In this document: positions 22,843-34,896 of the stretch, piece by piece
Numbering within the stretch: position 1 is the first letter of the stretch
How the letters are laid out: each line of letters begins with the position of its first letter
Made by a program: the position numbers and the translations under genes
Origin: Gambelia wislizenii
Lineage: Eukaryota > Chordata > Lepidosauria > Squamata > Crotaphytidae
NCBI GenBank assembly: GCA_030847615.1
Contig: JAUMIR010000004.1
Coordinates: forward strand, 188,420,501 to 188,484,500
Direction of reading: 5' to 3'
Length of the DNA: 64,000 nt
The notes under the pieces: model-generated
What the model was told of the DNA's origin: nothing
Seen by the model: the letters and a program-made list of their open reading frames with translations, nothing else
The model's database searches: none

Positions 22843-24535
22843 TGATCTGTTCTAGCCGAGACAGACAGACCAGAAAAAACCCTCTTCAGACTATCAGATC
22901 GGAGAGAAGAGTACATGCAGTCAGAGTGTGAATACTTTGACAGGCATACCCAATCCCTGACCTATACTTGTTCAGTAACACATGTCCAATTGTATATGTA
23001 TGTATACATTCACATGTGGCAAAGGCAGGGCTGAGGCTTCTGTCACAGTCTTATATAGTTGTCCTAAATATAGATTATGCTTAGGTAGGAGTATGCATTC
23101 AGAAAAAGCAACCCACATTCCTTTGAAGGTTCATTCTTGTACATGTTTATACATAAAACATCACTGGTGACCTTTTGTGTTTTGTCCTTTTCCCCACACC
23201 CCACACTATGCTTTACACACACACAAACACGCACACACACTTATATACATTTGTCAGGGAAATATTAATGTCCAGCTTTATGAGTACCACTATCTTTCTA
23301 ATCATTGCTTTTTATTATTCTTGCTCTGTGCAGCTTCACTGCTGAACACGAGGAATGATGAAACAGGGGGGGGGGATGGCAAGGATGTTGGGGAGGAAGG
23401 AGGAAAAAGAAAAGCAAATACAGTATTATATCATCATCTGGGGAGCGCAATTGTTTCTGCTGTGTTAATTTACACTAAAATCTATGACCCAGAGAGCCTG
23501 ATTGATTGCCCAGGGCAGAAAACCAGCCCCTGGCCTAGTTTATTTTGTGAACTGTAGCCTCAGATATTGCTGCGAGCCACAATGATATCGATTTGATATA
23601 CACTAGATGGCTCTTTATGCTCTTTGGGAAATTTATTGTGCAGAGTCAGACCTCAGACAGATGGGGAGAAGCGGCTCTTTAAATTGAAGAGGGTTATCAT
23701 AGTTTGACTCCTGGGTCACTCGGGTTACCCAGTGGCCTGAGCATGGCTCTGGAGGAGCAAGCCCCGGGGACCAACACTCATCAGTTTTGAATGCCAGATC
23801 TCTTCAGTGGGACCTGAGTTATTGCTAATAGGAGTTTGCTTGGGCCTATGACATTTGAATGCCCTATAAGTTAAACATCCTAGCCCTTCCTTTTGTGTCA
23901 TAGGCCTTTAAATTATGGTTGAGCATACCACCTTTGCTCTGGACATTTAGCTTTAGATGACAGTGTGATTATAAAAGAAAGTTGCCTTCGAGGTGGACTG
24001 CCACTGGTACAGCTATTATCAGAGGAAAGAGCTACAGCTGTCTGTTTCAGCCCATCAAATATAAATCAGCAGGCTTGTCGTTTGGCCTTCAATTGCCAGA
24101 ACACTGTTCCCATCGTGTTTCTGTACAACAGAAATTTAGTGGCTTTTAGCTACCAACAAAAATAAAGGTTAGGGAGCAATTCTGGGTGTTGATATTGTCA
24201 GATGTTGGAGGGTTTCTTTTCCTATTAGGAGAAGTGCTTGTGGGGAAATGAGCACAATGAAAAGTCCATTCCCCAAAGGGCATCTACAGGAGATAAAAAA
24301 GAAACCTTTCAGTTTGCATGTGCGAACAGTTTCTGCTCCAACTGTTTGAACAAGAAGTAGAATTGAAGTGGAGTCACTCTGAAGAACCAGCCATTATGGT
24401 TTCAGCTGCACTAGTTTCTCTATATTTAGTAATCATTTTCCCTTTAGGCCTTTAGGATAAGGGTTCCATTCCTGCTGCCTCCTTGCTTTGAAGCCAGCAA
24501 ATGACTGGCCCGCTAACAAAAATGTAGGTCAAGCT
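22843..24535. other. Unassigned DNA, possible conserved non-coding block
   Basis: No coding exon is recognised. Between about 23560 and 24170 the sequence is non-repetitive and balanced in composition, unlike its surroundings, and could be a conserved regulatory element. This is an impression from composition only. Confidence 0.3.
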
Positions 24536-25110
24536 TGTCTGTTAGGGGAGTAGATTTGGCCATGGTGACACATGCCTTAGTTACATCCCGGCTGGATTAC
24601 TGTAACACGCTCTCCATGGGGCTGCCTTTGAAGAGTGTTTGGAAACTCCAACTGGTTCAAAGAACTGCAGACAGATTGCTAACAGGAGCTGGCTACAGGG
24701 ATCATACAACCCCCTTGTTACAGCAGCTCCACTGGCTACAAGCCTCTTTCTGGGCACAATTCAAAGTGCTGGCTATGACCTTTAAAGCCCTACATGGCTC
24801 AGGTCAAGGTTATTTGAAGGGCCATATTCTCCCTTATGAGCCAGCCCAAGTTCTTTGATCTGCTGGGGAGGCCCTTCTCTCTGTCCCACCACTTTCACAA
24901 GTGCATCTGGTGAGAACTCGGAAGAAGACCTTCTCAGTATCTGCCCACAGGCTCTGGAACACTCTGCTAAGATAAGTCAGATTGGCACTCTCCCTGCCTT
25001 CCTTCCGGAGCCAAGTAAAAACTTTCCTGTTTCAGCAGGCCTTTGCCAATCTTTGCTAATGGCAGTGCTGTGGTATATGTGAGTGTTGTGTATGTGTGTG
25101 TATATATATA

Positions 25111-25873
25111 CTAGCTGGACCTGGTGTACCATACACCATTAAACCAGTCCCCCCAAAATGCCCAGTCTACCTTTGAGGTAGACTGATAGGGTTAAGTCAC
25201 CCCCATGCTGTTGCTCCTTCCCCCCACACCACCAGTCTTGCCCCCTCCCACACTGCTCATCCCCCCCATGCTGCCTGTCCTGCCCCCTCCCATGTCACTC
25301 ATCCTCCCCACACTGCCCGTCCTGCCCCCTCCCACACCATTCATTCCCCAAATGCTGCCTGTCCTGCCACCTCCCACACTGCCCATCCAGCCCCCTTCCA
25401 CGCCACCTGTGTGCTTGTCCCCCTCAAACACAGCCTGTCCCCTCCATGCTGCCCATCCAGCCCCATTCCACTCTGCCTGTCCAGCCTCCTCCCACGCCAC
25501 CCATGAGCTCATCCCCCTCCCACACTGCCCATCCAGCCCCCTCTTACGCCGCCCATTCTGCCCCCTCCCAGGCTGCTCATTCCCCCCCCATACTGCCTGT
25601 CCTGCCCCCTCCCATGCTGCTCTTCCCCCCCACCCGTCTTGCCCCCTCCTGCGCTGCTCGTCCCACTCCACCACCTGTCCTGCCCCCCATGCCACTCACC
25701 CTGTCCCCTCTGCTACTCCCTCTCCCTCTCCAGCCATGTTTCAGATCTACATAGTCCCACCCCCAGTGTGCTGATTGGCTGCCCATCAGACCTGTGATTG
25801 GGTGGTCAGGTGCCTAAGCAGCCAATCAGCGCAATGGAAATGACAACATACCTAAGAGAATTATATATATAGA
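25111..25873 (-). mobile_element. Non-autonomous Helitron, copy 2, with minisatellite
   Basis: On the minus strand it begins TCTATATATATAATTCTC (5' end at 25873) and ends AGCTAG (3' end at 25111). A perfect hairpin GGTGTA-TGG-TACACC (25123-25137) lies eight bases before the CTAG. The neighbours are A before TC and T after CTAG, the Helitron A|T target. The first ~45 bases (GTATGTTG, CTGATTGGCTGC) and the last ~30 match copy 1 at 20050-20378. Most of the 763 bp is a G-rich minisatellite. It is non-coding; long frames inside arise from the repeat. It is inserted in the L2 3' UTR. Confidence 0.82.
25200..25740. repeat. GC-rich minisatellite inside the Helitron
   Basis: Degenerate units of about 20-25 bp built on CTGCCCRTCCTGCCCCCTCC-CACA. 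The minus strand carries many runs of four or more G, so it has quadruplex-forming potential. The 167-, 189- and 102-codon frames crossing it in several frames and both strands are artefacts of the repeat. Confidence 0.85.
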
Positions 25874-26139
25874 TACATGTGTTTTTAGAATTTTAGCTGT
25901 TTTTAACTTTTTTTCATTGTTTAATTGTTTTTTAACTTTTGTATTTTGCTGATTTTAACAATGTCTTCCCACATTGGGAAAAAAACAGCATAAAAATGAA
26001 GATGCTTTGAAGAAATGTAGGCCTAAATCCTATTGGCTATTCCCAATCAGACTAGACCCATTGATGAGTTGACTTGTAGATATATCTTTTGATTCAATAA
26101 ATCCTAGTGATTCAAGCCTATGAATGCAATGGTTCAGTC

Positions 26140-26450
26140 TCGACTATAGTGGGGATTAACTACAGGACCTACACTGGTTGTCAGCTGCTTTTAGGTCCCA
26201 ATTCTGCTGATTTTAAACTTCAAAGCTCTAAACAGCTTGGATTTTGGCTATCTGAGTCCCTGTCTTCTGGTGAACCTGTTGGAATATTAAGATCCTCAGA
26301 AGAGGCCTTCCTAGGAATACAATGCCTGCAGAAGCCCCCTGGTTGGCCATTTTCCTGTGCTGCAGTTCCAAGGGGAGTGAATTCCACCATCAGTTCCCAC
26401 TTATTTTGCATTTAGGATGACTGTAAGCATACATCTTTTCAATCTGGCCT
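26140..26450 (+). mobile_element. Probable decayed L2-type LINE 3' fragment
   Basis: Degenerate frames contain GILRSSEEAFLGIQ, resembling the LRSS..ALL segment near the end of L2-group reverse transcriptases, preceded by a possible LNFKALNSLDFGYLS (FKAL..LG.GYLS). No intact motif or tail remains. Confidence 0.45.
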
Positions 26451-29400
26451 TTTAAAGGATTGTTAATATTGGGATGATTTCAATGGATTTTTCTCATTTA
26501 AACAGTTTTCAGTGGTCTGTTAGTAGCCCTGGATGCTATTTTTTTCCATAGGCAAAGCAGGATAAAAATGTAATAGTAAAATAAAAACATCTCATGCTGG
26601 TAAGAGGCAAATGACACCCAAAGTATACCTTGACTAATGGCTTGCATTGTTATTTGCTGTGTGTCTGTGGTATGAATGTGTAGAACCTCTACAATAAATT
26701 TTGGTAGTCTCCACTCCCTTTGAAATGCCTCAATGTTCATTTCATGTTCTTCTCCAATTCACAATTTTCCTTTTCTTCCAAATGATATAAGAAATTAGCC
26801 ATTAATTATTTACTCAGTAGCTATGCACATAGCTACAATCCACCACAAATACACACATGTGGAAACTTAACCACTAGATGAAGGAGTCCCCCTTCTCTTA
26901 CAGTGTTCTCTTTTGAGTGTGACATACTTAGTTTGCAACAGAAGTTTTCTCTGTGTGTGCTCAGCTTGCCCGTGCTATCTCAGGGAAAATGCACTTACCT
27001 CTCTGCTTAACATGTGAATAATTACATGAAATAATTCATTTCCCAGCAGTCCTACACTGCACTGAGTTGAACAATCCTAGATCCATTCACCTCTCTCTTT
27101 ATTTCAAACTAATATGTAGCTGATGGTTAATATAAATGTTTTGACATTCTACATATGGTATCCATCAACCTATTCCCCCCACCCCAAAGTTCTCATTCCA
27201 TGGGGTTTTTCTGGTGTGCCAAGGGAGAAAAAATAAGATACAGTTTTCCATTTAGATGCTTTTTCTAATTTTGCTGGGCACATATTTGCCCCAACTTCTC
27301 CAATAATTTCAATTTAAATCTTCATTTAGAATGAGATTTTTCTTCCAAGGGAGATTTTTTTTTTAATCTTCAGGGACAACTTAGTGCTCAGCAGCAGCAA
27401 ACACAGAAGCCCTTCCTATAGTATGATTAATGTGGTGTAAGGAGCTCCCCTTGCCAGCAATGCAGAATCAAAGGAAGCGAGCCCATAAGTAGAATTTAAA
27501 TTCAATACACATTAGAATCTTAGGGCTCAATTCAAAGTGACTCTAAAGGAAGTAATTAGGTCCTCACCAAGGCTTTCAGTAAGAAACAACTTTCTTTAAG
27601 AAGGCCTTGCTCAAAGGCTCCGTTTAAAGTACTCGGCAATGGTTTCGGTTTTTGCTCTCTTTATTTCACAGGGAAAGCCTGAAGTTTTGAAGATTTGGGG
27701 GAATCTGTGTTAAGAGTCTTAATTTTTAAGTCTTCTTTAAAAGCAATGGCATAATTGAAACTTTCCTTCTGATTGGGTACTGAAACCACATTATATTCCC
27801 ATGCATTTGTACATCCACATCAGAGATTTGAAAGGACATGAGAAGTATGTGCTGAAAGTGAAGCTTTTCAAAGTGAACTCAAAAAGCTGACTGGGAGAGA
27901 TGACTGAAGCATTGTTCAGCTCCAGACACACTGTTCTTGTGATGTCCTTTGTGGCTCAGGGTTCAATCCTGTTCCCATGGAAGATAGTTTCAAAATTCTT
28001 CACTCATAGCATTACATTCATAGGACTAGATCCCAGAAGATTGGAGTATTTAGCAAAACAACCCCCAGAGGTGGTGTGTGTGTGTGTTTAGGTAGGTCAG
28101 AGGGATATCTGACAGTAAATTTTAAAAAGTTGTACTTACTACACATATATTTGGAAGAGAAGATGTAGATATAGATGATAAAGAGATAGATGATATAAAT
28201 ATATAAAAATAATTTATTAGTTTAGGGAGAAAGACAAGTGGAACATTAAACATCCACTAGGAGTTCCTGTGTTTTAAAAGTAGTGAGCTCAGTTTAAAAG
28301 CATCTTCATTGTATCTGGATGAAATCAGAGCTGGATAACTGTAATGGGTCTTGGGGCAAATTTTCTGCCCCTGGGACTCTACAGGGCCACATGGACTACA
28401 AAAATTTCCACTTCTGGATTTTTTAAAAATGAGTTTTGTTTAATGTTAGCTAACACAGGGGCCCAGCAATCTGTTTAGGTGTTGAATTACAACTCGGTTA
28501 GGCTTCCAGGAGTTACAATTCACTGTTATTTGTCCAAGGATTGGGTGCACTTTGTCCTTCCCTGATATCCCATCTTTGCCCTTGTTCCTGTCAAGGGACC
28601 AATGCTGAGTTGTGCTCCCCTACAACACTCTTTGTGGGGTTCCAAAACTTTATTTCACTTTGCATACATATGTTTAAAATTCACCTGGGAATTTCAATTT
28701 GACCAGGGCAGCAGGATTTGGGCTTGAGAAATGGTAGCTAGTGAATTGCTCCTTCCCTCCTGTCTGTGATCCAAATCACACCCTCTCTTGAACTCGCCAC
28801 CACGAGAAAATAGAGGAGGGACATCTGGCTTCATTTACAAGTATTTATTGGAAAAGTAAGGCCTTTGGAGATTCTCCTTGATCCTTTACTGAGGAGGGTG
28901 GAGGAGTCCTTGGACACACCCTTGTGTACAAGAAACCATTCTTAAAACAGTAAGATTTCCAGAGTCCTTTCTTTCAAGGTTAAAATGGAACAACGTGGCA
29001 CTCAATAGGAATCCCTCTCACAAATCCAATACAGATCAGTGAAGATCCTCCTCCCTATAGAAGCAAGGAGAGATGTAGCTATTGGGGTGGGAATGAGAAC
29101 ATTGTCCCCAAAATTATTCTGTCCCCAAATGAAATTTTCCTTCAATCCCCTAATTTAGCATTGTAGAGAAAATTGTTCACAGCTAATATATGTGTTTACA
29201 TTTCCTTGGTAACTTTCCTGTCCCATTCCTGTAGATGCCTAAACCGTATTTCTAAATACTCAATTTCAGTTATTGCAATGCTAGAAATTTAAGGAGTGAT
29301 GGGAAATTTCCTCTGGGAGAGGAAGAATTCTTATTGGGGGACAATGCCCTCATCCTCTTTCTGCTACACCCCTAGGAGAGGGCAGTCAACATTCCGAGTT

Positions 29401-29806
29401 CTCAGATGGAAAGTTCAAGGCCTTTTGGTTGTTAGACAAATGATTGATTGGTCGATTTAATACCACCTTTTAGGCAAGAAGCCTTGAACACTTGGGAAGC
29501 CACTTTTATCTGCAGTGTGGAACAGTAGGATGCTTGCTCATTCCTATAAATGTGTGCTCCCTTGGGACTGAATCCAATGGTCTAGATTATATTAATTGTT
29601 CTACAGATCTGAACCAGAGATAAATCAACAAATACCACAGAAGCTTCACCTGCCAATGGCAGGATAGTCTAATACTATAACCAAGAGGCTCATAATTTGG
29701 AGGTGGTATGGAAATTAGTCCTGTTCCTGAAACTGTTGTGTCTTTGGGCCTCATAGCCCCCTTTCAGCACAGGGGGTGGGGGGAGGAAACAGGAAACAAA
29801 GGCTGC
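26451..29806. other. Unassigned intronic DNA
   Basis: No exon or clear transposon recognised. There are GATA-like stretches near 28160-28210. Open frames are short and unsupported. Confidence 0.4.
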
Positions 29807-30002
29807 TGCCACAGTGCAGAAATAATTTAGTTTGATACTGTTTTAACTATCATGGCTCTATCCTATGGAATCCTGGGATTTGGAGTTTGTTGTGCAAACA
29901 GAGCTCTCTGACAAAGAATGTGAAATATCTCACAAAACTACAAATCCCAGAATTCTATGGCATTGAGCCATGGCAGTTAAAATGGTGTCTAAATGCAGGA
30001 CA
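29807..30002. mobile_element. Palindromic MITE
   Basis: Two long arms pair: TAGTTTGATACTGTTTTAAC and ATGGCTCTATCCTATGGAAT on the left; TTCTATGGCATTGAGCCATG and GCAGTTAAAATGGTGTCTAA on the right. The central ATCCTGGGATTTGGAGTTTG pairs with AACTACAAATCCCAGAATTC. This is a widespread reptile non-autonomous DNA element; superfamily not proven. Confidence 0.75.
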
Positions 30003-32024
30003 GCTGAGATGGAGTATACACAGTTGATGTCTGGATTTAGGCAAAGTCACTGAAGGCCCTAGCAAATATTTTTTGCTCACGGGGGGTGGGAGGGTAACTG
30101 AAAAGTGCTAGAAGAAAATACGGAAAGCAAATTCATATTGTCAGGATCCTGGGTTTAGCCATAGTAACCACGTTCTACAACTTAGGTTATGCAGATCATC
30201 AGACACCCTCAAACCTGCTCCCCATCTGAGCGATTGAAAAGAACATCCTCTTCTTAATTTCTCAATTTCATTTCTTTTCCAAATTGAATCCTTAAGCTCT
30301 TTTCAACAGAACCCAGACAGAAGGAAATACTCAGCTGCAGCTTTTCGATTTTGTTTTTACCTCTCAAATGCACATTACATTAAGCGGATTGAGTTAATGC
30401 CTGCAAACCTTAGAAGCTGCCGTGACATTCTGCAAGAAGCTTCCGTGTTTTTTTATGTATCATGGATGAAACCTCAGTGCCTTTCTCAAAACCCACAGCC
30501 ATCTAACAGAAAACATGCTGCATACTTGACTATTGCAGTGTCAGCATGAGGTTAACATATGCCTCTGAAAAGCCTTCACTCTTTGTTTTTAATAAAAGCT
30601 GTAGGTCATGACTTTGAAAAAGGCTGTCCTCCTGGCTGCTGTGAGAGGCTTTTCTTACACGAGAACCTTTGCTTGCTGCTAGATTAACATTTTTGATAAA
30701 AGGGTTTGTCTGTTGTTGTTTTTAATCTGAAAGCTTCTGCTGGGTTATAAGAAAATAGTAGTTTGTTCCTGAGTGCTTCAGGAGAAGAGTGCCATCAGCC
30801 TTAAATTGTGTAGTATCAGTTGCATATTTACATGTCTGTGGGATGGTGAGGGATATAAATCCTCAACTATTTCATCCAATCATGTGAGGACAAATAATTA
30901 TAGCAGTTTTGTTCCTGCTGTGGGAGAAAATAAGTATCTCTCCACAGTATTCTCTCTATATTTCAACATCCTGACGTTTTGTGGAGGAATTATTCTGCAG
31001 AGGGTGGGAAACACTTTTGACCCAAAAAACCTGTCTTCTGCAGAAAAAAGCACATTTTTTATTTTATTGCACAGAAGACAAGTTTTTCACAAGAAAAAAT
31101 TGTTTTTTTTTTCCTTCAGAATAATACCTCTGCAAAATACTTTAGGACTTTGAATACTAGGAGAAAACTGCACAAAATTCTCACTAGTTCTTCCTGACTT
31201 GTGGCCTGTCTAGATGAGAGGATATAATGCTGATTCCTATGTGTTATTGCAGATCATCATCAGCATTTATTTGTTGCCATGATCTTTCTGAAAAACCGAT
31301 AGTATATACAGCGATCCATGTTTGAAGTGCACATGCTTGTGAAACAAGATGGCGGCTGAGTATATTAGCATGCTATTTTTCTCCACAAGATGTCATCCCT
31401 GCATGGTATTTTTTTTTAACTTTAAAGCCAAGGTGTGCAAGTGTGACCTTCTACTTTAAAAAGGTATTTGCCTCGGGGCAGCAAAAAAGCACATGATTGG
31501 CAACACAAAAATCCAAAATGGCAGTTCTGTCCACTTCCTTGCCGGCAAGCCACCCCCCCATACATCCAACCAATCTGCTGTCCACTTCCACTCCTCTCTG
31601 AGAATGTGCAGCATCCTAAACTGATTGTCCAAATGAGAATGTGCATTCCCAGGCATTATTTTTTTAAAATTTTGGGAAAAGTCACAAAGGCTTTTCTTGC
31701 ATAGTTTTGGGAGCTTAGGGCCCCCCTCCTTCCAAATAATGCAAATCACTGTGGGATCTTGTTGGGACAAAAGGTATTCTCCTCAAATTCTTCAAGGAGT
31801 ATTTTCACCATCTAGATAACATCTTGGTTTTCTGACTGTAAGGAAACTGGTTTTTCAAACTGAGAATGAATACATGCAAATATTCTTTCCATCCCTACTG
31901 ATGATACAGAATGCAAGGTCTGGCATTATAGGTGGCCTAGTTGATTTGAATTTTGACATCAAGCCCGGAGTTTCTTGATAGTTTATAAACGATCTATAAG
32001 ATTTCAGTTATAAATAAATACTAT
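30003..32024. other. Unassigned DNA, possible conserved non-coding block
   Basis: The part at about 30270-30720 is non-repetitive and homopolymer-poor and reads like a candidate conserved regulatory element. 30990-31130 has TTCTGCAGAAAAAAG-type motifs related to the 7190 repeat, and 31150-31420 may be another decayed TIR element. No exon recognised. Confidence 0.3.
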
Positions 32025-32195
32025 GGAGATTATCAGATGGACCCTTTGGGTCTGTTTCCACCCTGCTACCCCCCCACACACTCCTCTCCCATTCCTGGCA
32101 TGGAATAAAGGAAAAAGTTTCAAACACTTACCTTTATTCTGTGACAGGAAAAGGCTTCCCCTCCCTTCCCTACCTGGTCATAAATGTAGCTGTTA
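32025..32195 (+). mobile_element. Harbinger-like MITE, 5' part (L1 target)
   Basis: Begins GGAGATTATCAGATGGACCC and continues with CTCTCCCATTCCTGGCATGG, matching the start of the complete family member at 45964-46523. It is cut at 32195 by the L1; its continuation after the L1 is at 40166-40300. The last 16 bases (32180-32195, ATAAATGTAGCTGTTA) are the left L1 target-site duplication. Confidence 0.75.
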
Positions 32196-34896
32196 TGGGA
32201 CTTCCGGTTGGCTATGGCATCAGACTCGGACTTTCACTGAGAGGCTCTCAGTGAAAGTTTGGCAGCACGAGAGAGATCCACTGGGTATTTACAGCCTAGA
32301 CAGTGGGGGACTTCTCTCCTGGCACGGAGAGGCTCTCAAAGATCTGTTACCTGCCCCAAATCCCCTCTAGAAGACCCAACACCAAGACAGGATCAGAGAA
32401 GGGGAAAGAGGGAGAAGAGGAGCAGAGGGGATCGGAGTTAAGTCACCACCTCATGTCTGCAGCCGGCTGAGCTGGCACAAACACCGCCACCAATTTTTAA
32501 AGAGAACTGTAAGTCACTAAATCAGCAGTAAGCTTGAAGATCTGATCTATTACAGGAGCATTGACACTCTGACACATTTATTTTCACCAACATAGCTAAA
32601 CTGTATAAGATTGCAGTGACTGAATACCATGAGGATGCAATGTAATACAGTGTAATGGGGCTAAATGGAACTGAATGATTGTTAACGAATTTAACTTGGA
32701 TTAAGGCATCTGGACAGAAGAAAAACAATCACTAAGTAACTATTAAAAAGGATTGAAAAGGACTTTTTGATAACGTGTTAACTTCTATAGCATTTACAGT
32801 TGTGAAACAGATGGATTGAAGGATTGAAAGACTGTAAGATTGGACCCTAGAAAATTTAAACATGAAAAGACTCTTATATATAAACTCAACTTCAACTTTA
32901 TTTCTTAAAAAAAAGAGAGAGACATAATACAGATTTAATTTCATATGCGATCTGGGAATTGTGAATAATTGTGGAGGATCGGTTAGCTGTTCGTGCTGAA
33001 GAGCTGAGGGGGAAAAAGAAGAAGAAGAAGGAGTGCTTATATCTTGCAAAAGAACTATTTAAAAAAAGGGAGAGGATTTTGTACTGATAAGAGGGACTGT
33101 TTTTGGTTTTGGTTCTTTGGCTTTTTCTCTTTGGATAGTGATTTGTGGATTGTGGTTTTTACATAATGATCCTTGACTTGGAATCTTAGAGGAGACAGCG
33201 AGAGAAGACGGAGTGAGACAACGTGGTGTCCAAAATGGTGACTGTCTATTAGGAGCCTTCTTCTTCCCATCAGAAGACGGGACAGGAAGAGACGGAGGAA
33301 GAATAAGTAAAACAATAATAATAAAATAAAGGAGGACTCAGAACTGAGCACTGCTGTGAGTTGCTAAGAGTGCCCTCTTTTCCCTTCCTACAGAACTAGA
33401 AACCACTATCAGTGTTTAAGTCATGCTACAAATGATATATTATTGGGTTTGGTTTGAAATTATTGGAAAGAATTAATAGTATAAACAGCATACATATTCT
33501 CTTCTCTTTCTTTTTTCCTCTTCTTTTTCTTCTTCTCTCCCCCTCTCCCTGTCCTCCTGCCTATCCTCTCTACCTTTTCCCCCTCTCCTGCTTCCCCTTC
33601 CTGGGCCTCTCCTTCATTCTTCCTTGCCTGCCTGCCTGCTCTTCTCTCCTCTTTCACTGCTTTCTGGGGGGAAGAGGGGGAGCGGGATGGGAGTGCGGGA
33701 GTGCGGGTGGGGGGTTGTGGGTGGGGGAAGGGAGGGGGAAGGGGGATACAGAGGTGAAGAAATAACAAATTGGTGAACATCTAAAAGTACAATTATAATT
33801 GGGAGAAAGGAATCCAAAAGGATAGAGGCAAAACCGAAAGGATTAAAGGCTTCAAGGTGTTAAAAAAAAAGAAAGGCTCGTAACAAGCCGGGTGGAGGGG
33901 AGGAGCGGGAGGGGGAGGAAAGGGAGAAAGAAAAGCAAACAAACAAAAAGCAAAAACAGCAGTTTGAAGAGTTAAGTGTCCATATTAAGGAGGAAAAAAG
34001 GAAAGAGGGAGAAGAAACCGAAAGGAAGAGAAAGCAGTTAATATACGAACCTACTCCTGAGTTGAATGAATGGAGAAGAGTGAGGGATATAAGGGAGTGA
34101 AGGAGAAGGAAGGGAGGGGAGGGGAAGAGGGAAGAGGGAAAGGAAAAGGGAAGTTTTTTGGGAAAATATATAAGAGGATCTGAGACTGCCTTTTTGGGAT
34201 AGAAGTGGACTATAGAGAGACAAGAAAGTGATAGGCAATCAAAGGAAAGGATAGGAAAGGAGGGAGAGAGGGAGGAAAGTGAGTCGCAGAAAGTAAGAGA
34301 AAGTGGTAGAAAGTATGAGGAAGGGATCATCCAAGGAATAGAGAGGGGAAGAGGGGAAGGCAGAAAGAATTAAGGAAAGGTAGGTGGCAGAGAGCAAAAG
34401 AAAGTAAGAATTAGCAGTTGAAAGTTAGGAGGAGAGAACAAGAGGAGTGGTAGAAAGCAGGAAGAAGAGAAAGAACAGAGGAGGAAATTGAGAAAGATAG
34501 GTAAGGAAAACAAAAGTAAGAGGAGGTGGTGGAAGAGCAAATAAATTGTTGGTCCAGGACTCTTGCTCTCTGAATCATTAATTGATAAAGCATTAATTGA
34601 TAAATCCTAAGCGAATTCAGATAATATATATCTGTTTATAAAATTAGAGAACTTTGTTTTACAAACTAGTAATACAATTAATAAAGTAACAGCAAACGAC
34701 AAACAAAAATAAATAAATAATATAAATAAACAATTAATTTAAGTTACGGAGTGATTTCGAACCCCTCAAGATAAAGGATTGTTGGGAAGACAGAGAGTAG
34801 GGAACTGAGGAGGGAAAGTAGAGGAGAAAGTAACTAAACAAGTGACTTCATAACTAAATTTAGAACAAGAATTTACATATACATAGCAAGGAAAAA
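32196..34896 (+). promoter_or_regulatory. L1 5' UTR with pyrimidine and purine tracts
   Basis: The region between the L1 start and ORF1 is expected to hold the internal promoter. It is markedly strand-asymmetric: pyrimidine-rich on the plus strand at about 33495-33660, then purine-rich at about 33665-34540. The blocks are partly complementary and could fold. Frames of up to 156 codons here are low-complexity Ser/Phe/Leu or Pro products and are not genes. Confidence 0.7.

Larger units (their letters stand above)
24540..25995 (+). mobile_element. L2-type LINE 3' end, interrupted by a Helitron
   Basis: Plus-strand translation gives the reverse transcriptase C-terminus: DLAMVTHALVTSRLDYCNTL, GLPLKSVWKLQLVQR, LHWLQASFWAQFKVLAMTFK and HGSGQGYLKGHILPYEPAQV. 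Frame-shifted pieces follow (AGEALLSVPPLS, KKTFSVSAHRLWNTL, LPSFRSQVKTFLFQQ). DYCN, the FKAL..G.GYLK block and LWN.L are L2-group landmarks. Coding ends near 25065. The 3' UTR runs to 25110, is split by the Helitron at 25111-25873 and resumes at 25874 (TTTTTAGAATTTTAGCTG) to about 25995. 5'-truncated, inactive, same family as 6170-7080. Confidence 0.85.

Noticed and set aside
22641..22916. 91-codon minus-strand frame
   Set aside because: It spans the palindromic element at 22684-22842; both halves of the peptide derive from the inverted arms.
25192..25774. Overlapping 167-, 189- and 102-codon frames on both strands
   Set aside because: They are products of the GC-rich minisatellite inside the Helitron; several frames are open at once and the peptides are repeats of Gly/Trp or Pro/His with no domain.
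33454..34330. Frames of 103-156 codons in the L1 5' UTR
   Set aside because: They arise from long purine or pyrimidine tracts that lack stops; the products are Ser/Phe/Leu/Pro low complexity.
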